A stretch of 35,989 nt of DNA, from positions 1-35,989 of the forward strand of contig JABAYK010000047.1 of NCBI GenBank assembly GCA_018609045.1, in the 5' to 3' direction. The DNA is from Flavobacteriales bacterium. Its GTDB lineage: Bacteria > Bacteroidota > Bacteroidia > Flavobacteriales_G > Salibacteraceae. A program made the position numbers and the translations under genes. Position 1 is the stretch's first letter. The number at the start of each line of letters is the position of its first letter. Shown one piece after another: positions 9,131 to 16,334 of this stretch. The notes beneath the pieces are model-generated. The model was not told the origin of the DNA, ran no database searches, and saw only the letters and a program-made list of their open reading frames with translations.

Positions 9131-9886
9131 TTAAGGTTTATCAAACTGTTGAAGTTCTAATTTTTCTCCATCAAAAACGGCAAACGTAAAATCCTGTATC
9201 CAGTCGCCAAGGTTAATGTACTTTGAGTTTTGCCCCACCTTTAAATCTAAAGGTAAATGACGATGCCCAAAAATGAAATAATCGTAATGTTTATGTTGTA
9301 ATTTTCTTTCGCAATATTGGGCCAACCATTCATTTTCTTGACCTAAAAACTGTTTATCGTATCCACCAGTAGAAATTCTACTTTTCTTGCTCCAATAATT
9401 TGCAAGTCCAATACCCAAATTCGGATGAATCCATCCAAAAAGCCATTGACAAGCCGGGTTTGCAAATACTTTTTTTAGCATCTTATATTTTCTATCTCCC
9501 GGACCTAAACCATCTCCATGACCAATAAAAAATTGTTTGCCGTTTATTTCTCTTTCAATAGGTTCTCGATACATTTTTACCCCAATTTCCTTTGGCAAAT
9601 AATCAAAGGCCCACATATCATGGTTTCCAATAAAAAAGTGAATGGGAATTCCCTTGTCGGCAATTTCGGCAAGCTTACCAAGTAACCTTACAAAGCCCTT
9701 AGGTACCGCATGTTTGTATTCAAACCAGAAGTCGAAGATGTCGCCAACCAAATACAATTCTCCTAACTCAGGTTCAATTTGGTTAAGCCATTTGATAAAA
9801 TGCTTTTCTCGTTTTAAACTACTTTGGGTGTTGGGTGCTCCAAGATGCAAATCTGAAGCGAAATAAATTTTTTTAGAATTACTCAA
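9131..9886 (-). CDS. lpxH: UDP-2,3-diacylglucosamine diphosphatase (LpxH-like), TTG start
   Basis: 251 residues. LpxH cleaves UDP-2,3-diacylglucosamine to lipid X and UMP in lipid A synthesis at the inner membrane. The calcineurin-like metal motifs appear in order: DLHLG, GDIFDFWFEY, GNHDMW, GHGDG, and GHRHLP near the end. The start must be TTG at 9886: the in-frame TAA is only nine bases upstream at 9896-9898 and no ATG precedes the DLHLG motif. Ending nine bases from queD and four bases before map, it is clearly in the same operon. A second LpxH-family phosphatase of other specificity cannot be excluded, but length and the WFEY motif fit LpxH. Confidence 0.9.
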   Translation of the reverse strand: MSNSKKIYFASDLHLGAPNTQSSLKREKHFIKWLNQIEPELGELYLVGDIFDFWFEYKHAVPKGFVRLLGKLAEIADKGIPIHFFIGNHDMWAFDYLPKEIGVKMYREPIEREINGKQFFIGHGDGLGPGDRKYKMLKKVFANPACQWLFGWIHPNLGIGLANYWSKKSRISTGGYDKQFLGQENEWLAQYCERKLQHKHYDYFIFGHRHLPLDLKVGQNSKYINLGDWIQDFTFAVFDGEKLELQQFDKP

Positions 9887-9895
9887 AAAAGGTAT

Positions 9896-10348
9896 TTATT
9901 GGTTGTCGTCTATATTCCACTCACCATAAGCGGTCCCGGTTTCTCTAATCTTAATAGAGTATAACGAAACTCCATCAGGTAAGTTGCTTATGATTCTTTC
10001 GGCAAAATCAGACAACATATTTTCTACAGTTGGTTGGTAAGGCAAGTAAATTATTTTATTTCCAAAACCATAAATAGTGGGATCAAATTTTCCGTGAGCT
10101 GAATTTTTGTTTACCACCAACGCATGGTCAAGCTCATCAATTATTTGCGTTTTTACAATTTTCTTGATGTCACCAAAATCTATTACCATTCCATTTTTCG
10201 GGTTAGCAACATCCTCAATCGGCTTTCCCTTTAGGGTTACATCCATGGTGTAAGAGTGACCATGAATATTCGCACAATCTCCATCATAATTTGGTAATGC
10301 CGAAGCCATTTCGAATGTAAATTGCTTGGTTACTCTAACAGTTTTCAT
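9896..10348 (-). CDS. queD: 6-carboxytetrahydropterin synthase / PTPS family protein lacking one zinc His
   Basis: 150 residues. QueD converts dihydroneopterin triphosphate to 6-carboxytetrahydropterin on the way to queuosine, while pyruvoyl-tetrahydropterin synthases share the fold. Seen here: the Cys and two His of CANIHGH (C25, H29, H31), LDHALVVN (Asp-His of the catalytic set), PTVENM and the Glu in RETGTAYGEW. The first zinc ligand is missing: E. coli QueD reads FEAAHRLP, while this protein reads FEMASALP, with Ser16 in place of His (codon TCG, 10301-10303). Zinc binding may be weakened or use another ligand. The gene overlaps def by four bases (ATGA) and is part of def-queD-lpxH-map. 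No other queuosine gene is in the window. Confidence 0.85.
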   Translation of the reverse strand: MKTVRVTKQFTFEMASALPNYDGDCANIHGHSYTMDVTLKGKPIEDVANPKNGMVIDFGDIKKIVKTQIIDELDHALVVNKNSAHGKFDPTIYGFGNKIIYLPYQPTVENMLSDFAERIISNLPDGVSLYSIKIRETGTAYGEWNIDDNQ

Positions 10349-10914
10349 CTTTTTACTTTAGGAAATTTCATTTTGTAAGAAGCTTTAACCATACCTTTTG
10401 TAATAAGGTTTAACCTTTTGGTTAACATTTTTCTCTTTAAGCCAGAAATTCTATCGATAAACAAAACACCTTTCACGTGGTCATATTCGTGTTGGATAAT
10501 TCGAGCTGATATGCCATCATAAACCTCATCGTGTGGTTTGAAGTCTCTGTCTAAATATTTTATTCTAATTCTTTCGTTTCTATCAACATCAAACCTCAAA
10601 TCAGGAAAACTTAAACATCCTTCGTTAAAAGCCCATTCATCGCCATCTTCCTCTACAATTTCGGGGTTTATAAAAACCTTCTTAAAATCGGCTAAATGTT
10701 CGTATCCTTCATCTTCTGCAAATGGCGAAGCATCTACAATAAATAATTTTATGGCTTTACCAACTTGTTGTGCCGCCAACCCAACTCCATTTGAATCGTA
10801 CATGGTTTCAAACATGTCGTCGATAAATTGTTGCAAACCCGGATAATCAGGATTTAGTTCCTCGCCTTCTTCTCTCAAAACTGTGTTGCCATAGGCATAA
10901 ACAGGTAATACCAT
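10345..10914 (-). CDS. def: Peptide deformylase
   Basis: 189 residues. Removes the formyl group from the N-terminal Met of new proteins, upstream of MetAP, which is encoded at the end of the same operon. All three signature motifs are intact: GVGLAAQQVG, EGCLSFP (Cys metal ligand) and QHEYDH (two His ligands and catalytic Glu). The tail is Lys/Arg-rich. Its TGA overlaps the ATG of queD. A perfect -7 promoter element on the minus strand (10932-10939) lies 18 bases before the ATG. The divergent neighbour is a DtxR-family regulator. Confidence 0.97.
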   Translation of the reverse strand: MVLPVYAYGNTVLREEGEELNPDYPGLQQFIDDMFETMYDSNGVGLAAQQVGKAIKLFIVDASPFAEDEGYEHLADFKKVFINPEIVEEDGDEWAFNEGCLSFPDLRFDVDRNERIRIKYLDRDFKPHDEVYDGISARIIQHEYDHVKGVLFIDRISGLKRKMLTKRLNLITKGMVKASYKMKFPKVKR

Positions 10915-10931
10915 ACAGAATAAAATTTTTG

Positions 10932-10939
10932 CAAAAATA
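10932..10939 (-). promoter_or_regulatory. Bacteroidota -7 promoter element before def
   Basis: On the minus strand this reads TATTTTTG, a perfect match to TAnnTTTG, ending 18 bases before the def ATG. No clear -33 TTTG is seen at the expected distance. It would drive the def-queD-lpxH-map operon. Confidence 0.5.
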
Positions 10940-11012
10940 CGAATTGAAAAACGAAATTGTCACACTTCATTAAACAACCATTATGCTTTACTTTGCAAGT
11001 AAATTTTTAGGC

Positions 11013-11669
11013 ATGCCAAGCACCTCAGAAGAAAATTATTTAAAAGCAATTTTTAAAATCACTTTTCAAAAAAAAGCGGCTTCTACAAACGAAATTGCAG
11101 AGATTTTAGAGGCTAAAGCTTCTTCGGTGACGGATATGGTTAAAAAGCTTTCGAAAAAAGGGCTAATAAATTACAAGAAGTATTATGGTGTAACCCTCAC
11201 AGAAAAAGGAAAATCTACAGCTATTTTAATAATTAGAAAGCATAGACTTTGGGAAACTTTTTTACACGATAAGCTAAATTTTACATGGGATGAAGTTCAT
11301 AACATGGCTGAAGAGCTTGAGCATGTAAGCTCAAACGAATTGGTAAATAGGTTAGAAATCTTGCTAGGTTACCCAAAACACGACCCTCATGGTGACCCAA
11401 TTCCTGATAAAAACGGAAATTTAACCCCATTAAACAACTTATTTATTAGCGATTTAAAATTAGGCGAGAAAGCCATAATAACGGGAATAAAAGACTCTTC
11501 ATCAGAGTTTTTGCAATATTTAGAAAAAACAAAACTGGTTTTAGGAGCACAGGTAGAAATAATAGATAAAATTAGCTTCGACAATTCTGTTTCTGTAATG
11601 GTTGAAGATTCTAAAACGTTAAACATTTCGCATCATATTAGCAGTAACATTTATATCAAATCAATTTAA
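11013..11669 (+). CDS. DtxR/MntR-family metal-dependent transcriptional regulator
   Basis: 218 residues from the ATG at 11013 (MPSTSEENYLKAIF), the usual start for this family. An in-frame ATG at 10983 would add ten residues covering promoter-like sequence (TTACTTTG), so it is less likely. The N-terminal winged helix carries STNEIAEILEAKASSVTDMVKKL as the helix-turn-helix region. The dimerisation and metal domain contains RKHRLWETFL and AEELEHVSS, with His and Glu ligands typical of the family. The C-terminal ~75 residues form an FeoA-like SH3 domain (LKLGEKAIITGI). Such proteins repress metal uptake when Fe or Mn is bound. No metal transporter is adjacent, so the targets are elsewhere. smpB starts three bases after its stop. 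Confidence 0.9.
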   Translation: MPSTSEENYLKAIFKITFQKKAASTNEIAEILEAKASSVTDMVKKLSKKGLINYKKYYGVTLTEKGKSTAILIIRKHRLWETFLHDKLNFTWDEVHNMAEELEHVSSNELVNRLEILLGYPKHDPHGDPIPDKNGNLTPLNNLFISDLKLGEKAIITGIKDSSSEFLQYLEKTKLVLGAQVEIIDKISFDNSVSVMVEDSKTLNISHHISSNIYIKSI

Positions 11670-11672
11670 TTG

Positions 11673-12119
11673 ATGAACCAAAAAGTTGAAATAAAAAATA
11701 GAAAGGCAAAGTTTGAATACGAGTTTCTTGATGTTTACACTGCGGGAATTAAACTTACTGGAACTGAAATAAAATCTTTAAGAAATCACAAAGCAAGTAT
11801 TGCTGAGGCTTATTGTTACGTTCACAATACCGAAGCTTTTGTAAAAAACATGTTTATTGCTGAATACGAGCAAGGCGGTTACACAAACCACGAGCCAAGA
11901 AGAGAACGCAAGCTTTTAATGAATAAGCATGAAATTGAAAAAATAGAAAAAAAGCTAAAAGACAAGGGAATTACCATTGTGCCCACCAAACTTTTTATCA
12001 ATGAAAATGGCTTTGCCAAGTTAACTATTGCGGTTGCTCGTGGAAAAAAGATTTACGATAAGCGTGATACCATAAAAGACAAAGACATCAAAAGAGATTT
12101 AGACAGATCTTTAAAATAA
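11673..12119 (+). CDS. smpB: SsrA-binding protein SmpB
   Basis: 148 residues from the ATG at 11673. SmpB binds tmRNA and brings it to stalled ribosomes for trans-translation. Family motifs are clear: KNRKAKFEYEFLD, AGIKLTGTEIKSLR, EAYCYV and HEPRRERKLLMNK, then the KLTIAVARGKKIYDKR segment and a basic C-terminal tail that enters the decoding centre. Normal length. The DtxR-family gene ends three bases upstream, so the two share a transcript. A strong hairpin terminator follows at 12122-12151. Confidence 0.97.
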   Translation: MNQKVEIKNRKAKFEYEFLDVYTAGIKLTGTEIKSLRNHKASIAEAYCYVHNTEAFVKNMFIAEYEQGGYTNHEPRRERKLLMNKHEIEKIEKKLKDKGITIVPTKLFINENGFAKLTIAVARGKKIYDKRDTIKDKDIKRDLDRSLK

Positions 12120-12121
12120 AA

Positions 12122-12151
12122 AAAGCCCGCTAAATTTCTTTAGCAGGCTTT
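12122..12151. terminator. Bidirectional intrinsic terminator between smpB and the lipoprotein gene
   Basis: AAAGCC-C-GCTAAA pairs with TTTAGC-A-GGCTTT around a TTTC loop: 12 pairs with one C-A mismatch. It is flanked by A residues on the left and T residues on the right, so it can work on both strands. It lies between two convergent genes. Confidence 0.8.
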
Positions 12152-12173
12152 CATCAAATATATTTTATCAATT

Positions 12174-12983
12174 TTACTCTTGAGTAGCAGTAAATGAACC
12201 TGATGCAGTATAACTACTGGTAGAAGTATTTGAATAAGAACTTCCTCCACTAGGATTAGTAGTTGTAACAGTTGAACCTGAATAATTAGTTGACAAATCA
12301 ACAATAATTTCTTTGTTGGCTAATTTGGTTAACAACCAGGTATCTTCAGGAACGTTTGAATAAGAGTAGGTAAATACTTCTGTGTCTACATCTGTTTCTG
12401 TAGGTGAACCATCAGTATAAGTTACTGTTGTAGTAGATGTAGTGGTTCTTGTTCCGCTATTGTAATAAAAGTAAACTCTTTCTTTAGAACCTTCTTCTCC
12501 TACACCACTGTTAAAATCCCAAGTACCAGAAACCTCTTCTACCATTTCTTCAGTATAAGTAACAGTTCCCCATGAGTAAGTGTTAGTTTCAGTAGCCATC
12601 ATATCATTAGTACTTTTAAAAGTACCATCCTTTTCGATAGTGTAAGTCATAGAAACTGCATCGTAAACCATGGTGTCCTTGTAAGTATTGGTTAACCCTG
12701 AATTTACTGATGTGTTTGTAGAATAAATGGTTAAAGCAGTACCATCAAATGAGTAATCTTCTACACTTGTTCCTGAACTTAAAGAACCACCTGAAGACGA
12801 ATTAGTGTTTTCTGATGTTGCTGTTTGATTCATTTCTGTTACAGTCCACTCTCCTGCTAATCTTGCTGTTCTAGATCTTAACGATAAACCTGGATCTTCT
12901 TCTCCTTTTTTACAAGATTGAAAAGTTGGAGCAAAAAATAAGGCTGCGATAGCCAAAAAAGAAATTCTTTTTAATGTTTTCAT
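12174..12983 (-). CDS. Ser/Thr-rich lipoprotein, paralogue of the upstream lipoprotein
   Basis: 269 residues. A lipoprotein signal peptide ends FQSC (Cys24), followed by KKGEEDPGLSLRSRTARLAGEWTV. The neighbouring gene has the same opening after its lipid Cys (KKGENDPSFTLLTRTNRLSGVW), so the two are paralogues despite divergent bodies. The ARLAGEW pattern resembles lipocalin-like lipoproteins of Bacteroidota. The rest is very rich in Thr, Ser and Tyr, with runs such as TTTSTTTVTYTDG, and alternates like beta strands. The second-position Lys after Cys does not itself decide inner or outer membrane. Function unknown. A consensus promoter (13006-13035) precedes it, so it can be transcribed without its neighbours. 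A terminator at 12122-12151 follows. Confidence 0.8.
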   Translation of the reverse strand: MKTLKRISFLAIAALFFAPTFQSCKKGEEDPGLSLRSRTARLAGEWTVTEMNQTATSENTNSSSGGSLSSGTSVEDYSFDGTALTIYSTNTSVNSGLTNTYKDTMVYDAVSMTYTIEKDGTFKSTNDMMATETNTYSWGTVTYTEEMVEEVSGTWDFNSGVGEEGSKERVYFYYNSGTRTTTSTTTVTYTDGSPTETDVDTEVFTYSYSNVPEDTWLLTKLANKEIIVDLSTNYSGSTVTTTNPSGGSSYSNTSTSSYTASGSFTATQE

Positions 12984-13005
12984 ATTTTTTTTTGATTTTG
13001 AATTG

Positions 13006-13035
13006 CAAATATATAGGGTTTTGATAGTTCACAAA
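13006..13035 (-). promoter_or_regulatory. Consensus Bacteroidota promoter (-33 TTTG, -7 TATATTTG)
   Basis: On the minus strand TTTG (13032-13035) is followed after 18 bases by TATATTTG (13006-13013), the Bacteroidota sigma-ABfr arrangement. The predicted transcript starts near 12999, about 16 bases before the lipoprotein ATG at 12983. It is the best promoter match in the window and isolates the downstream lipoprotein from its paralogue. Confidence 0.75.
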
Positions 13036-13098
13036 AAGGGTAATTTACCCAATATTTGAAAATACGACTTTTACCTTACGTTGAAAACCGTAAAATCT

Positions 13099-13698
13099 TT
13101 ATTGCTTTTTAAATAAAAGATTTCCACTCTGAACCATAGAGCCATCTTCAGTATTTTTTACAAGGTTATATTTTAATACTAATTTGTCGTTTCTTAACTC
13201 ATCAATATCAAATAAATATCCATCTCTAGGGTTTTCTATGCTCTTTGCTTCAATATTAGAACCTCCAACAGAAATGTTTTCCTCAAAATAATCTGGGATT
13301 AAAAGTAACCTCGATTTTTTAGGGATATCTCCCTCGCCTCCAGCAAAATTCCAAACTCCTCTCTCCTCATAATTCCAAGTATAAGCTATACTTCCCGAAT
13401 TATTAAAGTTGTCTGGGTAAATATATTCTTTGTTGATTTTATAAGTTCCTGGAGCTTCAAAAGAATAAACAATAGAAACCGGCAATGGCTCTGATGTAAA
13501 GTTTTGGTATTGGGTAACCAAATTATTATCTGAAATAGTTTCGGTTGTATCTTGATTTACAAAAGTTGCATTTTGTAAAACCCAAACACCAGATAACCGA
13601 TTGGTTCTTGTTAAAAGTGTGAATGATGGATCGTTTTCGCCTTTTTTACAGCTAGGAATTAATCCAATTATAAAAATAAATAGGATAAATTTTCTCAT
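13099..13698 (-). CDS. Lipoprotein, shorter paralogue of the downstream lipoprotein
   Basis: 199 residues with lipobox IPSC (Cys17). After the Cys it reads KKGENDPSFTLLTRTNRLSGVWVLQ, matching the next gene residue by residue in the opening block. Both also share a later block (GVWNFAGGEG here, GTWDFNSGVGEEG there), so the similarity covers the domain core. The ATG overlaps the stop of the outer-membrane barrel gene (ATGA, 13695-13698), implying translational coupling and probably a joint role at the outer membrane. No enzyme motif is visible. Function unknown. Confidence 0.8.
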   Translation of the reverse strand: MRKFILFIFIIGLIPSCKKGENDPSFTLLTRTNRLSGVWVLQNATFVNQDTTETISDNNLVTQYQNFTSEPLPVSIVYSFEAPGTYKINKEYIYPDNFNNSGSIAYTWNYEERGVWNFAGGEGDIPKKSRLLLIPDYFEENISVGGSNIEAKSIENPRDGYLFDIDELRNDKLVLKYNLVKNTEDGSMVQSGNLLFKKQ

Positions 13699-14447
13699 GA
13701 TTTGCTAAAAAAATAACTTAACGTGATAATGGCACTATTGCTAAAATCTACTCCAAATTGGTTGCTAAAGTCTGATCCAACTATTCTAGAAACATTGGCC
13801 TGTCCTGAAATTGGTGTATCGATAATAACCGAGTTATAATCTCCGCCTCTTCTTCTGTTGTATAAGCCAATATTGTATTCAACACCTAGAGCAAGTTTTG
13901 GAGCAATAAAATAATTAAATCCAAAGGTTGAATATACTCCAAATAAAAATCCACCAGGGTATTGTCCATCAAACTCCCTTCTTGCAACACCTGTTGTATC
14001 CGTTGTTATTCTGGTACTTTTTTCAGATGTTTTGCCTAAAAGTCCAAGATTAAAACCTGCACCAATAAACGGATTTAACCTTCCATATTTTGTGAAATGT
14101 TTCTCAAATCCTGGATTAAAATAAAAATTAAACCCTGTTGATGTAGAATCAAATTGAACTTGTGAATTACCGACACTATCAACTCTTGATATATTATTTC
14201 TAAAACCATCTACCCCTAAACCTAACCTAAAAGCCAATTGATCTCTCCAAAAATACCTCATTGCCAGCTGATTATTACCGGCCAAATCAGTTGTTGGTGT
14301 TACGTTTAACGCATTGATAAATCCATTCATTTGTAAGGTTATACCATAATCTCCAGCTTGTGCCGTTCCATTTAAGGGAAACTCTTTTTTTTGAGCAAAT
14401 AATACAAATGAAGAAATCGTAAAAATTAAGGTTAAGTAGAATTTCAT
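13695..14447 (-). CDS. Outer-membrane beta-barrel protein
   Basis: About 250 residues from the ATG at 14447, giving the signal peptide MKFYLTLIFTISSFVLFAQ. An ATG six codons upstream is in frame but would put seven odd residues before a normal signal. The mature protein alternates amphipathic strands and turns (YGITLQMNGFINAL, LAFRLGLGVDGF, FNPFIGAGFNLGLLG-like segments, LALGVEYNIGLYNRRRG) and ends in ITLSYFFSKS with an aromatic-rich last strand. It fits the OmpA/porin-like outer-membrane barrel class (DUF-type, no transport assigned). It follows pcm by 40 bases and overlaps the first lipoprotein gene. It may form an envelope complex with the two lipoproteins, inferred from gene order only. 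Confidence 0.8.
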   Translation of the reverse strand: MKFYLTLIFTISSFVLFAQKKEFPLNGTAQAGDYGITLQMNGFINALNVTPTTDLAGNNQLAMRYFWRDQLAFRLGLGVDGFRNNISRVDSVGNSQVQFDSTSTGFNFYFNPGFEKHFTKYGRLNPFIGAGFNLGLLGKTSEKSTRITTDTTGVARREFDGQYPGGFLFGVYSTFGFNYFIAPKLALGVEYNIGLYNRRRGGDYNSVIIDTPISGQANVSRIVGSDFSNQFGVDFSNSAIITLSYFFSKS

Positions 14448-14487
14448 GCAAAAAGTTTGGTTCATCAACGGATTATCTTTAGTAATA

Positions 14488-15129
14488 TTATTCTTTGTTT
14501 TCTAGCATAGGCACAAAGGCAAAATCGCCTGTGCTTTCTGTTTTATATTCTGTTTCTGATGTTTTGGTAATATAGAGCATTTTTTGTGTATCATCACCAC
14601 CTACAGGTATTACTAAAACCCCTCCTATATTCAATTGTTCAATTAAAGCTTCGGGTACAAATGGAGCTCCGCATGTAACAATTATTTTTTCGAAGGGAGC
14701 AAATGCTGGTAATCCCTTGTATCCATCTCCATAAAAAAATCTAGCTCGATAACCCCATTCAGGCAGCCTTGATTTAGCTTTTTCGTAAAGAGATTTATGC
14801 CTTTCGATGGTAAATAGTTTAGCTCCAAGTTTAGCCAAAACAGCAGCTTGGTATCCTGAACCTGTTCCAATTTCAAGCACCTTTTCGCCTTTTTTTATAT
14901 TTAACAATGATGATTGAAATGCCACTGTATAAGGCTGAGAAATTGTTTGCCCTGCGCCAATAGGAAAGGCTTTATCATCATAAGCAAACTCTAAAAAACT
15001 AGAATCAAAAAAATAATGTCTGGGAATTTCCATCATAACTTCCAAAACAGCATCGTTATTGATGCCTTTTTTACGCAAAACCTCAATAAGTTTCTTGCGC
15101 ATTCCTTTGGTTCTAAAGTTATCTTTCAT
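14488..15129 (-). CDS. pcm: Protein-L-isoaspartate O-methyltransferase
   Basis: 213 residues from the ATG at 15129 (MKDNFRTKGMRKKL). Upstream in-frame codons offer only a TTG. The enzyme methylates isoaspartyl residues in damaged proteins with S-adenosylmethionine. Motifs seen: GAGQTISQPYTVAFQ at the substrate loop, VLEIGTGSGYQAAVLA (SAM motif I), TIERHKSLYEKAK, FEKIIVTCGAP and GGVLVIPVGG. Length is normal. On the minus strand the next genes are an outer-membrane barrel and two lipoproteins. The link is probably only co-transcription. Confidence 0.95.
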   Translation of the reverse strand: MKDNFRTKGMRKKLIEVLRKKGINNDAVLEVMMEIPRHYFFDSSFLEFAYDDKAFPIGAGQTISQPYTVAFQSSLLNIKKGEKVLEIGTGSGYQAAVLAKLGAKLFTIERHKSLYEKAKSRLPEWGYRARFFYGDGYKGLPAFAPFEKIIVTCGAPFVPEALIEQLNIGGVLVIPVGGDDTQKMLYITKTSETEYKTESTGDFAFVPMLENKE

Positions 15130-15246
15130 TTTAAAATTTAGAAAATTCAAAAGTAATAATTAAGCCCACCAAAGTATTGCTCAATTTTTAACCATGTTTT
15201 GGTAATAAGTTAAATTTTACTTTAAAATACCTTTTGGTTAACAAGG

Positions 15247-15254
15247 TAGTTTTG
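15247..15254 (+). promoter_or_regulatory. Bacteroidota -7 promoter element before the Gfo/Idh/MocA gene
   Basis: TAGTTTTG matches TAnnTTTG and ends 18 bases before the ATG at 15272. A TTTG occurs upstream but at too short a distance to be a good -33 element. Confidence 0.45.
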
Positions 15255-15271
15255 TATCGTTATATAAATTT

Positions 15272-16261
15272 ATGATAAAAATTGGGGTGCTTGGCGCCGG
15301 CCATCTAGGAAAAATTCACTTAAAGCTAATTAAAGAAATAGCCGACTTTGAATTGATAGGCTTTTTTGACCCAGATTTTGAAAAGTCGGAGCATGCGAGA
15401 AAAGAATTTGGAATTCCTGCATTTTACTCAGTTGATGAGCTAATAGAAGCCTCTGAAGCTGTAGATATTGTAACCCCTACTCTTTCTCATTTTGATTGTG
15501 CCGAAAAAGCAATTAAAAACTCAAAACATGTTTTTATTGAAAAACCGGTTACAAATACAAAAGAAGAAGCCAAAACACTCATAAATTTATCTCACGAAGC
15601 AAATGTTAAAGTACAAGTTGGACATGTTGAAAGGTTTAATCCTGCCTACATAGAAGCTTCAAAATTTATAAATCAACCTATGTTTATCGAATCTCATAGG
15701 TTGGCACAATTTAATTCAAGAGGAACTGATGTGCCTGTTGTGTTAGATTTAATGATTCATGATATTGATATTATTTTAAGTTTAGTAAAATCGAATATCA
15801 AAAGAATTAGCGCCAGCGGCGTTGCTGTAATTTCTAACACACCAGACATTGCAAATGCTAGAATTGAGTTCGATAATGGTTGTGTGGCCAATTTAACCTC
15901 TAGCCGAATTTCTTTAAAAAACATGCGTAAGAGCAGGTTTTTTCAAAAAGATGCATACGTTTCTATGGATTTTTTGAATAAAAAAGTAGAAGTAGTAAGA
16001 ATAAACGAAGTAAAAGGTATTCCAGACCCTTTTGCCGTAACTATTGATCCTGGAGAAGGCAAGCCTCTTAAACAATTGAATTTCGAAAACCCAGATATTA
16101 AAGATACGAATGCCATTAAGGTTGAGTTAGAAATGTTTGCAAAATCAATTTTACACAATGACCCTATTGCGGTAACAATTGAAGATGGTTACAATGCCTT
16201 GGATATTGCCTATGCGGTAATTGATAAATTAAAATTATCACCAAGTTTATTTCAAGATTAA
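15272..16261 (+). CDS. Gfo/Idh/MocA-family NAD(P)-dependent oxidoreductase
   Basis: 329 residues. N-terminal Rossmann fold with GVLGAGHLGKIH, then VDIVTPTLSHFD and the family's EKP motif (VFIEKPVTN). The C-terminal alpha/beta domain includes GHVERFNPAY and DLMIHDIDIILS, where the His-Asp pair is at the usual catalytic position. Family members oxidise or reduce sugars, sugar nucleotides or inositols. This sequence type is strongly conserved in Bacteroidota. A role on a UDP-sugar, for example in lipid A or surface-glycan synthesis, is plausible given the sugar-phosphate transferase two genes downstream, but the substrate is not shown. No signal peptide, so cytoplasmic. A -7 promoter element precedes it. 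Confidence 0.88.
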   Translation: MIKIGVLGAGHLGKIHLKLIKEIADFELIGFFDPDFEKSEHARKEFGIPAFYSVDELIEASEAVDIVTPTLSHFDCAEKAIKNSKHVFIEKPVTNTKEEAKTLINLSHEANVKVQVGHVERFNPAYIEASKFINQPMFIESHRLAQFNSRGTDVPVVLDLMIHDIDIILSLVKSNIKRISASGVAVISNTPDIANARIEFDNGCVANLTSSRISLKNMRKSRFFQKDAYVSMDFLNKKVEVVRINEVKGIPDPFAVTIDPGEGKPLKQLNFENPDIKDTNAIKVELEMFAKSILHNDPIAVTIEDGYNALDIAYAVIDKLKLSPSLFQD

Positions 16262-16277
16262 TTTTTTAATTTTTTTC

Positions 16278-16310
16278 TGCAATATTGCACCCGTTTTCTC
16301 GTTGAGAAAA
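16278..16310 (+). promoter_or_regulatory. Palindrome plus hairpin in the leader of the GTG-start lipoprotein gene
   Basis: The perfect 12-bp palindrome TGCAATATTGCA (16278-16289) is followed after four bases by TTTTCTC-GTT-GAGAAAA (7-bp stem, 3-base loop, 16294-16310). Both lie in the 73-base gap between the oxidoreductase stop and the lipoprotein start. They could be an operator and an mRNA hairpin. There is no T run to make a terminator. Function is inferred from position only. Confidence 0.35.
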
Positions 16311-16334
16311 AACGATTAATGAGTTGTGCTTATT

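Noticed and set aside
9127..9144. Upstream extension of methionine aminopeptidase by six codons
   Set aside because: It needs a rare start codon, overlaps the end of lpxH, and the ATG at 9126 gives the normal family N-terminus.
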